35,889 nt of DNA from Comamonadaceae bacterium (GCA_947452725.1 CANGEG010000005.1:1-35889), one strand, 5' to 3'; numbered from the stretch's first letter, positions 13,957 to 22,030 are shown. Notes: generated by a model not told the origin, from the sequence alone. A program made the numbers and translations.

Positions 13957-15354
13957 TCAGGGTTGGCGCTCCACAGCGGGCATATGCCAGGCGCCGTTCA
14001 GTGCTTCGGCTTGTGGCCAATACAAGCGCGCACTGAGCAAGAAGGGCGCACCCTCATTCACCGCTATCCAGTTGGCTTGCCGCGGCCCTTCTGGCGCCTG
14101 CGCCTGAATCCACAGATCTAAAGAACCGTCTGAATTGGCCACCAGAGGGTGCAGGCTACCCAAAGCATGGCGGTGAGAGGGGTGATCGATCAAAAAGTCG
14201 TCTAAGCCATAGGCCGTGACGGACCAGAAGGCTTTGACCGGTGGCCACTGTCCTGCAGAAAAATGCATGCGATAGCTGTGGCGCCCATGCAGTGACGCCC
14301 CGCTGCTGTCCAATAGGGCGCTGGGGTACATCGCGTCCTCGGGCAGATTGGCACCTAAACCGATCATGGCCACGGCGGTGCGAATGTTGTAGTCCTCTCC
14401 GTATTGGCCCAAGTTGCGTGGCGGTGTGGACCAGCCATTCACCAGATCACGCGGATGGTTAAGTGCTTGCGCGATCTTGATGTCGGCGATCCAACGTCCC
14501 AGACTCACTGCTGTTTGGTCAAACCAACTCCAGATAATGGGTTGACCCACTTGAATGCCGATCTGCGCCAGCTCTCGCAACATGGGGGCGTCGGCTGCAA
14601 AGGGCGGGTTGACGCGCATTAACTCAGTCAGGCGTTTGAAAAAATCAACCGTGGCCATGCGCTGCATTTGCAACATGGGTGGCGTCAGGATCGCTGTAGA
14701 TTTTTGCCAGGTCTGGGCAGGGGAGCGCTGATGCTCATTGGCCCGTGGGGTCAATTGCAAACCATCTTGCAAGCGATGCACCAGCATGAGATCGGCGTCG
14801 CCTTGGGTTTGGGTGCGACCGATTAGCCAGGCCATGGTGGTCGGCGAGCGCAGCAAGATCGTGCCTTTCGGAGGCGTGCCTTGCCATTGGGGGCCGACAA
14901 TCCAATAACGCCCGCCTGCGGTGCCTTGTGTGCGCGTGCCCAGTGCGGCGAACACATTAGTCCAAGCATCTAAGAAGGCCATCACTTCATAGCGCAATGC
15001 ATTGGGCGGCATCTCAAACAGCACCGGGCTTTGCGACAGGTCTAAAAAGGCGGTGCTGTACAAAGTGTCCAGGTTCGGGCGCACCACGGTCTTAAATTGC
15101 GCATCAGGAAACTGCCTTACCCTTTGCAATACGTTCACCGGAGCGATACTCAAGGCCGCATTTTCTCGCGTGATGTCCATGATCACTAAAGGGTAGCCGA
15201 ACACATAGCCTTGGGCGCCGATGCGGATGTGATCGGCTTTCCACCACGCCAGCCCTGCAGTCACCAGCAAAGGAACCAGCAGCCAGGCGAAGGCGCGCCG
15301 CAGGCGATGCAATGGGCTTGAAGCCGCAGGGGAGGGTGACGCATTGGCCGTCAT
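13957..15354 (-). CDS. DUF1254/DUF1214 domain protein, membrane-anchored
   Basis: A 465-residue protein with an N-terminal transmembrane segment at about residues 22-38, then a DUF1254 region (about 45-180: GYVFGYPLVIMDIT, RPNLDTLYSTAFLDL) and a C-terminal DUF1214 region (about 340-450: KAFWSVTAYGLDDFLI). The pair is common in proteobacteria and actinobacteria, usually exported, and its biochemical function is unknown. The ATG overlaps the stop of the formylglycine-enzyme gene as ATGA, so the two are translated together. The last gene of the operon starting with the diiron protein. Its link with a formylglycine enzyme suggests a role in the same periplasmic ester chemistry (inference). Confidence 0.88.
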   Translation of the reverse strand: MTANASPSPAASSPLHRLRRAFAWLLVPLLVTAGLAWWKADHIRIGAQGYVFGYPLVIMDITRENAALSIAPVNVLQRVRQFPDAQFKTVVRPNLDTLYSTAFLDLSQSPVLFEMPPNALRYEVMAFLDAWTNVFAALGTRTQGTAGGRYWIVGPQWQGTPPKGTILLRSPTTMAWLIGRTQTQGDADLMLVHRLQDGLQLTPRANEHQRSPAQTWQKSTAILTPPMLQMQRMATVDFFKRLTELMRVNPPFAADAPMLRELAQIGIQVGQPIIWSWFDQTAVSLGRWIADIKIAQALNHPRDLVNGWSTPPRNLGQYGEDYNIRTAVAMIGLGANLPEDAMYPSALLDSSGASLHGRHSYRMHFSAGQWPPVKAFWSVTAYGLDDFLIDHPSHRHALGSLHPLVANSDGSLDLWIQAQAPEGPRQANWIAVNEGAPFLLSARLYWPQAEALNGAWHMPAVERQP

Positions 15355-16403
15355 TTCAAATCCTTAGGGGCGGGGGCCAGCAACACGGTACGAAAACCTA
15401 AATGGCTGGTGCCCAGGTCTTCTTCTTGGGGTTGGCGCGATCCCGAGCGGTAGCGCATGCAATAGTCAGGTGAGCATAAAAAAGAGCCGCCCTTGATCAC
15501 TCGTTGGCGTGCACCCGCATTGCGAACCAGCGCCGAATCCGGGCTGTTCTCCTCTTTTTGGCTTGAGACAGCGCGGTGATCCTCGGTGTACAGGTCGCGG
15601 GTCATCTCCCACACATTGCCCATCATGTCGTACAAGCCCCAAGCATTCGGTGCGTAGCAACCCACCGGGGCCAGGCCGACAAACCCATCATCGGCTGAGT
15701 TCAGCACAGGAAACACACCTTGCCAAGTGTTGGCACCATGCGGTTGATCATGATCTTTGGCGGCTTTGATCTCGCCGGCGCGTGCGGCCCATTCCCACTG
15801 GCTTTCGGTGGGCAGGCTTCGCCCTTTCCAAGTGGCATAGGCCATTGCGTCTTCGTAAGTCACGGTGACCACAGGGAAGTTGCCACGACCTTGGATGTTG
15901 GTGCTAGGCCCGCCAGGGTGTCGCCACTGGGCGCCGGCCACATATTGCCACCATTGCTGAAGGTCGTTGCGGTTGTGAAGCTTGCTGGGCATGGCAAACA
16001 CAACGGCACCGGGCGCGCGCAGTTCAGGGGGGAAATCGGGGTGTTGTTTGGCATCCCAAGCTCGCTCGGCCAAAGTGACATAGCCCGTGGCCTGAACGAA
16101 GGCGGAAAATTCGTCATTGCTCACTTCAGTGCGGTCCATCCAAAAGCCGTCAACGTGGGTGCGCCGGACAGGGCCTTCTTCGGGATATGTCGTGTCTCCC
16201 ATGTCAAATTGACCCGCAGGCACCCACACCATGCCCGAGTAGCGCACGCCGGGTTCAATCGGAGGCATTGAGCATGCACGCACCGACGCGACGACGCTGC
16301 GGGCCGAGTTTGGGGGATGTGCCAGCCGCCAGCCGCCCAGTGCGATTACGACTGCGGCCAACAATGCCACTGGCCAAAGGATACGAGCAGGAGGCCTGGT
16401 CAT
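15351..16403 (-). CDS. Formylglycine-generating enzyme (FGE/SUMF1 type), membrane-anchored
   Basis: This enzyme oxidises the sulfatase signature cysteine to formylglycine. The 350-residue protein has the FGE-sulfatase fold: MVWVPAGQFDMGD near residue 58, FPVVTVTYEDAMAYATWKGRSLPTE at 176-200 and GLYDMMGNVWEMTRD at 256-270. The active-site pair is Cys310/Cys315 in GGSFLCSPDYCMRYR. Both cysteines are present, unlike in many FGE relatives (EgtB, PvdO types), so real FGE activity is likely. Residues 8-27 are a hydrophobic anchor, predicting a periplasmic catalytic domain, which is unusual for bacterial FGEs described as cytoplasmic. It is separated by 58 bases from the upstream gene and overlaps DUF1254. 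The two sulfatases here are the natural clients. Confidence 0.9.
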   Translation of the reverse strand: MTRPPARILWPVALLAAVVIALGGWRLAHPPNSARSVVASVRACSMPPIEPGVRYSGMVWVPAGQFDMGDTTYPEEGPVRRTHVDGFWMDRTEVSNDEFSAFVQATGYVTLAERAWDAKQHPDFPPELRAPGAVVFAMPSKLHNRNDLQQWWQYVAGAQWRHPGGPSTNIQGRGNFPVVTVTYEDAMAYATWKGRSLPTESQWEWAARAGEIKAAKDHDQPHGANTWQGVFPVLNSADDGFVGLAPVGCYAPNAWGLYDMMGNVWEMTRDLYTEDHRAVSSQKEENSPDSALVRNAGARQRVIKGGSFLCSPDYCMRYRSGSRQPQEEDLGTSHLGFRTVLLAPAPKDLK

Positions 16404-16461
16404 GGATGGCAGGGATTAAAGAAGTGAAGTTGCCATCTTAAGTGCAGGCTTGCCCCAAACA

Positions 16462-17082
16462 TCAGGACAAAATCTGCGTCGTTCCCCAAGCCATCAGTGC
16501 GCACACAACGGCCATATCAAAGCGAGCGCTGAACCCGCTCACCAAAGGGCGAACGGGAAACACCTGGGTCTGCTCAATGGCTGCCCATTTGTGCACTGAG
16601 ATGCCTTGCTTTTCGATGTCCAAAGCAAAATTTAAAAAATCTCTGCGGCTTCTGTACCGAACCATGGCCACGTAATGCCATTCCGGTGCATTGGCATCGT
16701 TGACAAATTGCCCTGTTTTGCGCGCAATGAAGATCGGTAGACAGGCCCGTTTGAGCAAGGGCCAAATGATGGCCTTGCCATAACGCTGGTCCGCTTGCCG
16801 CGGATCTGAGCCAAAGGGCGAGCCCTCAGGATACAGCGCCTGCTTGCGGTAGAGCACCGCATTGGACATGATGAATTCGCGGCCATCGTCTTGCGCTAAG
16901 AACTGCTCTACTTCATGCAAGTGCGCCAGGCTGAGCGGACCAGATACTACGGAGTGAAGTTGTTGAACGCCTTGGGCAGTTTCTTGCGCCGTCAAGGGTT
17001 TGCCGCGCCCGCCCCACCAAAGCAGAAATAACAGATAAAGCGCGGCCCAAGTTACCAGAATGATTTGGTTTGTGCTGCTCAT
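16462..17082 (-). CDS. Membrane-anchored small protein, possible DUF1330-like alpha/beta barrel
   Basis: A 206-residue protein with one hydrophobic segment at about residues 6-24 (IILVTWAALYLLFLLWW) and a soluble remainder. The part HYVAMVRYRSRRDFLNFALDIEKQ followed by HKWAAIEQTQVFPV recalls dimeric alpha/beta-barrel proteins such as DUF1330, an assignment by eye. The ATG at 17082 is preferred over an upstream start at 17139, which would run inside the preceding gene; the gap to that gene is five bases. Second gene of the diiron-FGE-DUF1254 operon. Function unknown. Confidence 0.72.
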   Translation of the reverse strand: MSSTNQIILVTWAALYLLFLLWWGGRGKPLTAQETAQGVQQLHSVVSGPLSLAHLHEVEQFLAQDDGREFIMSNAVLYRKQALYPEGSPFGSDPRQADQRYGKAIIWPLLKRACLPIFIARKTGQFVNDANAPEWHYVAMVRYRSRRDFLNFALDIEKQGISVHKWAAIEQTQVFPVRPLVSGFSARFDMAVVCALMAWGTTQILS

Positions 17083-17087
17083 CAGGT

Positions 17088-17912
17088 TCAGGCGGGTTGG
17101 CCGACCACGGTAAATTGGGAGGCGTTGTTGTGTAGCCAAGCTCGCGAAAGGCTAGCGTCGTGTTGGGAGGGGTGAAAATCTTTGCGCAAATAGTCTCGCC
17201 ACAGCACCATATTGCCTCGCAACAAGCCGTCCTTGGCGAACAGCAGGCGTGCAGCACTGCGCCAGGTTTGCAGCTGGAAAAGGCTGCCGTCGTGCCACAA
17301 ATTTAACACGGTCTGACGCAGGATGTCGGCCAAGAAAATGACCGTTACGTAGCGAAACACTTTCAAGCGACGAGCGTGGTCGCCGCCCAAGGCTTGGTAC
17401 AAGTCGAAAGCGGTGCAGCGGTGCTCAGCCTCTTCGGCGCTGTGCCATAGCCAAAGGGTTTGCAAGCGGGGTTCTGCACCCTCCAAGGCCTCGGGGTGGT
17501 GAAGCATCCAGTCTGCAAACACTGCAGTGAAATGCTCTGTCGCGGCGGTGGCGGCCAGGTGCATTCGGGTATCCAGGTGGGCTTGCTTTTGAATGCGCAG
17601 GCTCGCGCGCACTGCAAACCGGTTGTCAAACCCCATTTTGATCAGGTGTTTGTTGAACAGTTCGTGGATTCGGCGGTGCGTGGCCTCTTGGCCAATAAAG
17701 CCTCTGACCTCGGTGGCCATTTGCGCATGTTGCTCGGCGGGCAATTTCTTCAATCCCTCGCGCACGGAGTCGATGAAAAACTGCTCTCCTACCGGAAAGC
17801 TCATCGATAAGGTGTTGAAAAATGCAGACCGAAATGCATCACCGCCATTCCATCTCTGTGCAAAAGGGGCTTCTAAATCAATCAGCAGGCGTCTGACGAC
17901 AAGTTCGGTCAT
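17088..17912 (-). CDS. Metal-dependent hydrolase family protein (COG3687, ferritin-like diiron)
   Basis: A 274-residue helical protein of the predicted metal-dependent hydrolase family (COG3687/PF10118). Candidate diiron ligands are arranged as in ferritin-like folds: Glu43 (VGEQFF), Glu76 and His79 (GQEATHRR), Glu126-His127 (ATEHFTAVF), and Glu160/His164 (HSAEEAEHR). The family name suggests hydrolysis, but the ligand pattern also fits an oxygenase or desaturase-like role, and no activity is established by the sequence. First gene of a four-gene minus operon; palindrome C is 43 bases upstream of its ATG and shared with the divergent esterase. The ribosome-binding site is weak. Confidence 0.85.
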   Translation of the reverse strand: MTELVVRRLLIDLEAPFAQRWNGGDAFRSAFFNTLSMSFPVGEQFFIDSVREGLKKLPAEQHAQMATEVRGFIGQEATHRRIHELFNKHLIKMGFDNRFAVRASLRIQKQAHLDTRMHLAATAATEHFTAVFADWMLHHPEALEGAEPRLQTLWLWHSAEEAEHRCTAFDLYQALGGDHARRLKVFRYVTVIFLADILRQTVLNLWHDGSLFQLQTWRSAARLLFAKDGLLRGNMVLWRDYLRKDFHPSQHDASLSRAWLHNNASQFTVVGQPA

Positions 17913-17954
17913 GGTTTTTTTAAAAGAGTGACAGGGTGGACATGGAATAATTTT

Positions 17955-17974
17955 TCAATACACAAGTGTACTGT
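17955..17974. promoter_or_regulatory. Palindromic operator, copy C (TetR-type)
   Basis: Palindrome centred at 17964/17965 with core TACACAAGTGTA; seven of the eight base pairs flanking the two central bases match. The left arm TCAATACACA and right arm AGTGTACTGT each match copy A at eight of ten positions. It sits between the diiron operon (start 17912) and the esterase (start 18037) and could control both. Confidence 0.65.
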
Positions 17975-18036
17975 TGCTTGCCGAGATTGTCCAGAGGGGT
18001 ATTCTCGGGGTATTTGGCCTCGCAATAAGGTGCACC

Positions 18037-18942
18037 ATGAGCATTCAAGCCTTTCTGACCCGTTGGTATTTACGCAGCCAATTCAAGCCGCAACCCGGCG
18101 TTCATGTCAGCGTGGATGAGGCCCGTCAAGGCATGGCGCGTTTGAGCCATTGGCAAGTGCCTTTGCCCAAAGGTGTGCACTTGAAATCGTTGGCGGCCGA
18201 TACGGCGGCTGGTTTGTGTCCAGCGGAGTGGTTGTCTGTGGACGCGCCGCAGCGCTCTGTACTGTACTTTCACGGCGGGGGCTATTTTTCTTGTGGCTTG
18301 GATACGCACCGACCCGTGGCGGCCGCCATCAGCCGCAGGGCGCAGGCTCGCGTCTTGTCGGTAGATTACAGACTCGCGCCCGAGCATCCTTGCCCGGCTG
18401 CCGTAGACGACGCGTTGGCTTGGTACCGTGAGCTGCTGAGTGACACGCCTGCCGCTCAGATCGTGATCGCTGGCGACTCGGCTGGCGGCGGTTTGGTGGT
18501 GGCTTGTTTGCAAGCCGCATTGCATCAGGGCTTGCCCATGCCCGCCGGTGCTGTACTTTTTTCACCATGGGTGGATTTGGCCTCCACAGGTGAATCGATC
18601 CACACCCAAGCCCAAAGCGATGTGATGTTCAACCCCGAAAACCTGGTTGATGCGGCAAAGTTGTATTTGGCCGGGCGAAGCGCCACAGACCCTATGGCTT
18701 CGCCCTTGTATGGCAGCATGTTGGGCATGCCCCCTTTGTTGATTTTTGCAAGCAAGAGCGAAATTTTATTGTCTGATGCCACCCGTTTGCACGACAAGGC
18801 CCTCGTAGCGGGCGTGTCCTCGCAATTGGTGCTTCAGCCGAACATGCCGCATGTCTGGCCCATCATGGTCATGTTGCCCGAGGCCAAAGCCAGTTTGCGC
18901 CAGGTGGCCGCTTTCATGCGCGAGCGCGTGCCTGGCCTGTAA
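18037..18942 (+). CDS. HSL-family alpha/beta hydrolase (esterase/lipase)
   Basis: A 301-residue esterase of the hormone-sensitive-lipase group. The oxyanion motif HGGG is at residues 79-82, YRLAPEH at 111-117, the nucleophile elbow GDSAGG with Ser148, and a late candidate His272 (MPHVW). The acid is odd: relatives usually read D-E-I/V-L-L at this place, while here the sequence is SEILLSDA, so Ser241 stands where Asp is expected and Glu242 is adjacent. The enzyme may use Glu242 or have altered activity. The ATG at 18037 with AAGG upstream is preferred over a start 63 bases earlier that would run through operator copy C. Divergent from the diiron operon. A cytoplasmic ester hydrolase is expected; substrate unknown. 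Confidence 0.88.
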   Translation: MSIQAFLTRWYLRSQFKPQPGVHVSVDEARQGMARLSHWQVPLPKGVHLKSLAADTAAGLCPAEWLSVDAPQRSVLYFHGGGYFSCGLDTHRPVAAAISRRAQARVLSVDYRLAPEHPCPAAVDDALAWYRELLSDTPAAQIVIAGDSAGGGLVVACLQAALHQGLPMPAGAVLFSPWVDLASTGESIHTQAQSDVMFNPENLVDAAKLYLAGRSATDPMASPLYGSMLGMPPLLIFASKSEILLSDATRLHDKALVAGVSSQLVLQPNMPHVWPIMVMLPEAKASLRQVAAFMRERVPGL

Positions 18943-18962
18943 GGGGGCAGCGCCAATTTAAC

Positions 18963-20063
18963 TCAGCTCAGCAAGGCTTGGGCAAATTCGCGTGCGTTGA
19001 AGGTTTCAAGATCGGCAAGCTGCTCGCCCACGCCGATGAAATAAACCGGGATCGGTTTTTCGCGTGCAATCGCGCATAGCACCCCACCCTTGGCCGTGCC
19101 GTCCAGCTTGGTCACGATCAGACCCGTCAGCTGCAAAGTCTCATCAAAGGCTTTGACCTGCATCAGCGCGTTTTGCCCGGTGTTGCCGTCAATCACCAGC
19201 AGGATCTCATGCGGCGCAGTGGCGTCTGCTTTTTGCACGACGCGCTTGATTTTGCTCAGCTCTTGCATCAAATGGGTTTGCGTGGGCAAACGCCCGGCGG
19301 TGTCGACCAACACCACATCTTTGCCTCGCGCTTTACCCGCGCTGACCGCGTCAAAGCTGACGGCTGCCGGGTCGCCGCCGGCTTGGCTGATGATGTCAAC
19401 CGTGTTGCGGTCAGCCCACACTGCTAACTGTTCACGCGCTGCGGCGCGAAAGGTGTCAGCCGCGGCCAGCAACACGCTGGCTCCGCTGTCAGCCAAGTGT
19501 TTGGTGAGCTTGCCGATTGAGGTGGTTTTGCCTGCGCCGTTAACCCCCGCGACCATGATCACAGTGGGTTGGTGTTCGCCAATTGACAGGGTTTTTTGCA
19601 GCGGAGTAAGCAAGTCGGTGATGCATTCGATCAACAGGCCTTTGACGGCTTGCGGTTCGGTAGTTTTACTGTCTTTCACCCGACGCTTGAGGTCTTGCAG
19701 CAAATGCTCCGTGGCCTTTACGCCGGTGTCGGCCATCAACAAAGCAGTTTCCAACTCTTCGTAAAGATTGTCGTCAATCAGCGTGCCCGTGAACACGGTG
19801 GCGATACTGGAGCCTGTTTTGCGCAAGCCGGCTTTGAGCTTGTCGAGCCAGCCCTGGCGTGCTGGGTGCGCAGGCGCTGCCGGCTCAGTCGCGCTCGTTT
19901 TGACTGTGAGGGGGGCGAGAGCTGGCGCCGCAGCGGCAAATTCGGGTGCCACTGCAGTCACGGACAACGGCGGCGGCGCCTGTGCGGGGATAGCGGCAGG
20001 TTCGCTGGCTGAAGAGGGGGCTGTGGCCGGTGGGGGGGATTTTTTGCGGAAAAAACTGAACAT
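18963..20063 (-). CDS. ftsY: Signal recognition particle receptor FtsY
   Basis: The membrane-associated GTPase that docks SRP-bound ribosomes to the Sec translocon. The 366-residue protein has a Pro/Ala-rich A domain (about 1-70), the N domain (LYEELETALLMADTG) and the G domain: GVNGAGKTT at 173-181, DTFRAAA, DTAGR, TKLDGTAKGG and the C-terminal GVGEQLADL. The A domain is short and proline/alanine-rich, as in many betaproteobacteria. Convergent with the esterase gene, 20 bases apart. No ftsE/ftsX partner is adjacent. Confidence 0.97.
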   Translation of the reverse strand: MFSFFRKKSPPPATAPSSASEPAAIPAQAPPPLSVTAVAPEFAAAAPALAPLTVKTSATEPAAPAHPARQGWLDKLKAGLRKTGSSIATVFTGTLIDDNLYEELETALLMADTGVKATEHLLQDLKRRVKDSKTTEPQAVKGLLIECITDLLTPLQKTLSIGEHQPTVIMVAGVNGAGKTTSIGKLTKHLADSGASVLLAAADTFRAAAREQLAVWADRNTVDIISQAGGDPAAVSFDAVSAGKARGKDVVLVDTAGRLPTQTHLMQELSKIKRVVQKADATAPHEILLVIDGNTGQNALMQVKAFDETLQLTGLIVTKLDGTAKGGVLCAIAREKPIPVYFIGVGEQLADLETFNAREFAQALLS

Positions 20064-20167
20064 GGGCTCGTTTCTGAATTCGTCCCCATTCTATGAAATC
20101 GGCGAGCGGCCTGATCAATCAACACCCGCACAAGTTCGGCAAACCTGAAATTGAATCCTGGCAAAGC

Positions 20168-20698
20168 TCACATATGCGCAATCGGCAATCGGATGTGGTG
20201 CATGTGCAAGGACAAACCCAAGGCGGCCATGTGGTTGCTGTTGCGGCCCAAAATAAGCTCTGCCAAGGGCAAAAAAGCTTGTTCCTCATGCGCTGCATGC
20301 TGCTGGTATTGCGCCACGAAGCTCGCCAGATCGACGGCACTAACCGCGCAGGCCTGGCCCTTGGCCGCTTTTTTCAGTTCAGGCTCCAAACCATGCCAGA
20401 GCTTTTCAAGGGCGCGATGATCCGCCACTAAGCCGTCCACCAAAGCGTCGATATGCAAGCGCTCTTCACCCTTGTGTGCACTGGCTTTCACCGCAGGAAA
20501 CAGGTCTTTTTCTTCCTCTTGGTGATGCGTGCGAATTACGTCTTGAAAAAACGCCAAGGACTTTTGAGCCGTTTCGCGTGCCAAAGCGGCTGGGGCCAAC
20601 AAGGCGGGTAGGTCGGCCAAGTGATGCAGTTGCGACAAGATGCCCTCATGGCAATGGGAAAAATTGGTCAGCGGGGTGTCGGGGTCAATCGTCATCAT
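20168..20698 (-). CDS. Hemerythrin-like (HHE domain) protein
   Basis: A four-helix protein of about 176 residues with spaced histidines and acidic residues expected for a non-haem diiron or metal site: HCHEG, THHQEEEKDLFP, ADHRALEKLW and HAAHEEQAFLP. Members bind oxygen or sense iron/oxygen or nitric oxide. Several starts are possible (20695, 20698, 20707 and further upstream); 20698 has AAGGA at a suitable distance, whereas at 20707 the AAGG abuts the ATG. Same strand as ftsY, 104 bases away, probably separately transcribed. Function beyond metal binding cannot be read. Confidence 0.85.
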   Translation of the reverse strand: MMTIDPDTPLTNFSHCHEGILSQLHHLADLPALLAPAALARETAQKSLAFFQDVIRTHHQEEEKDLFPAVKASAHKGEERLHIDALVDGLVADHRALEKLWHGLEPELKKAAKGQACAVSAVDLASFVAQYQQHAAHEEQAFLPLAELILGRNSNHMAALGLSLHMHHIRLPIAHM

Positions 20699-20945
20699 CA
20701 GTGTCATCCTTGAAGTGGTAAGGACCAATGTAGGAGACAGATTAAAGACTGCCAAGGGATGCATCCAATTTCATTGATGCAGATCATCTCTTGCTAAGCG
20801 AAAGCCAATATGCAAGCCCCTGAGCGTCGATACATGGCGTTACACCTGGACGGCAAACACGTCATCAAACAGTGAATGCACCACGTTGTACATGCAAGTT
20901 CAACGCAGTGTTGGGCTCACAACTGAAGTAAATGGAGTATTTTTC

Positions 20946-21203
20946 ATGAACAAATTGCTTGCCACATTGATCGCTGGTTTCTTTGCTGTTGGCGCGTTTG
21001 CACAGGCTCCTGCTGCTGCTACACCCGCAACACCTGCTGCACCAGTCAAAGTCGAGGCTAAGGCGGAAGTCAAAGCTGAACACAAGGCAGTAAAAGAAGA
21101 GAAAAAGGAAGCACATAAGGTGCATAAATCTGAAAAGAAAGCCGAAAAATCAGCAGCTCCGGTGGCTCCTGCCGCTGAGAAAGCACCCGCTGATAAAAAA
21201 TAA
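20946..21203 (+). CDS. Small secreted Ala/Lys/Glu-rich protein
   Basis: An 85-residue product with a clear signal peptide (MNKLLATLIAGFFAVGAFAQ, cleavage after AFA). The mature part is low-complexity: an Ala/Pro/Thr stretch, a highly charged Lys/Glu/His region and an Ala/Pro tail ending DKK. The ATG at 20946 has GGAG at 20934-20937. A strong terminator 54 bases downstream of the stop supports an independent transcript. The composition resembles histone-H1-like or TolA-like repeats, but no domain is recognised. It probably acts in the periplasm or at the surface; function unknown. Confidence 0.75.
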   Translation: MNKLLATLIAGFFAVGAFAQAPAAATPATPAAPVKVEAKAEVKAEHKAVKEEKKEAHKVHKSEKKAEKSAAPVAPAAEKAPADKK

Positions 21204-21256
21204 AAGCGCCTGCATTAACTGCAGATAGCGATGTGGGGCAGCCCAGCCCCGCACAG

Positions 21257-21284
21257 AAGGCCAGTATTTGCTGGCCTTTTTTTT
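21257..21284 (+). terminator. Rho-independent terminator
   Basis: AAGGCCAG (21257-21264), loop TATTTG, then CTGGCCTT (21271-21278) followed by a run of eight T ending at 21284. A perfect 8-base-pair stem with a T-run is a strong intrinsic terminator for the small secreted protein gene. It lies before rsmD, whose start is 21338. Confidence 0.93.
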
Positions 21285-21337
21285 CTTTTGCGCCCATGCT
21301 CAGATGGGGCACTCGCAGCTTGCGTACACTTGACTGC

Positions 21338-21973
21338 ATGCGACCTCGTTCTACCCTAGCCCAAGCTTCTCAAAAACATCGCTCCGTTAAGGCAGCGTCA
21401 TCTTCCGTGATCGGTCACCCTGCGCATGAAATCCGCATCATTGGCGGACTGTGGAAACGCAGCAAACTCAAGGTGCTCGACAAACCAGGCCTGCGGCCCA
21501 CGCCCGACCGGGTTCGCGAAACGCTGTTCAATTGGCTCGGCCAGGACCTGAGTGGTTGGCTATGTGTGGACGCTTTTGCGGGCACAGGTGTGCTGGGCTT
21601 TGAGGCGGCCTCTCGCGGCGCCCAGCAGGTGTTGATGTGGGAGCAAGATGCCGAATTGGTGGCGCAGCTGACCGACAGCAAAGTGCGCCTTAAAGCCAGC
21701 ATGGTGCAGGTGCAGCGCGGTGACGCGGTGAACGGCCTGCAACGTGCAGCCCCGGGAAGCATGAATGTGGTTTTCTTAGACCCGCCTTTTGAAGGCGAGT
21801 TGTTCGCCCCCGCCTTGCAAGCCGCAGCCCAAGCCGTCGCTCCTGGCGGTTGGGTCTACCTGGAAGCGCCTGTGCTGTGGACCGACGAGAAACTCGCGCC
21901 TTGGTTTTTGAAGGTGCAGCGGCACCTGAAGGCCGGCGCCGTGCATGCTCATTTGCTGCAAAAATTGGCCTAA
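21338..21973 (+). CDS. rsmD: 16S rRNA (guanine966-N2)-methyltransferase RsmD
   Basis: Methylates G966 of 16S rRNA in the 30S subunit. The 211-residue product shows the RsmD start IRIIGGLWKRSKL, RPTPDRVRETLFNWL, the SAM-binding motif DAFAGTGVLGFEA and the catalytic DPPFEG (family usually DPPY/F). The ATG at 21338 is chosen; the frame is open upstream into the terminator, where a start is implausible. It has an Arg/Ser/Ala-rich extension of about 25 residues before the conserved part. coaD follows after 57 bases, the usual rsmD-coaD neighbourhood. Confidence 0.93.
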   Translation: MRPRSTLAQASQKHRSVKAASSSVIGHPAHEIRIIGGLWKRSKLKVLDKPGLRPTPDRVRETLFNWLGQDLSGWLCVDAFAGTGVLGFEAASRGAQQVLMWEQDAELVAQLTDSKVRLKASMVQVQRGDAVNGLQRAAPGSMNVVFLDPPFEGELFAPALQAAAQAVAPGGWVYLEAPVLWTDEKLAPWFLKVQRHLKAGAVHAHLLQKLA

Positions 21974-22030
21974 GCAACACACAATTTGCAGTTTTAAACG
22001 TTCCTCACTTTTCTCTTGGAGACCTTGCCC

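Noticed and set aside
13949-13960. CTGAG-TG-CTCAG hairpin between TetR 2 and the DUF1254 gene
   Set aside because: The loop is only two bases and no T-run follows; too weak to call a terminator.
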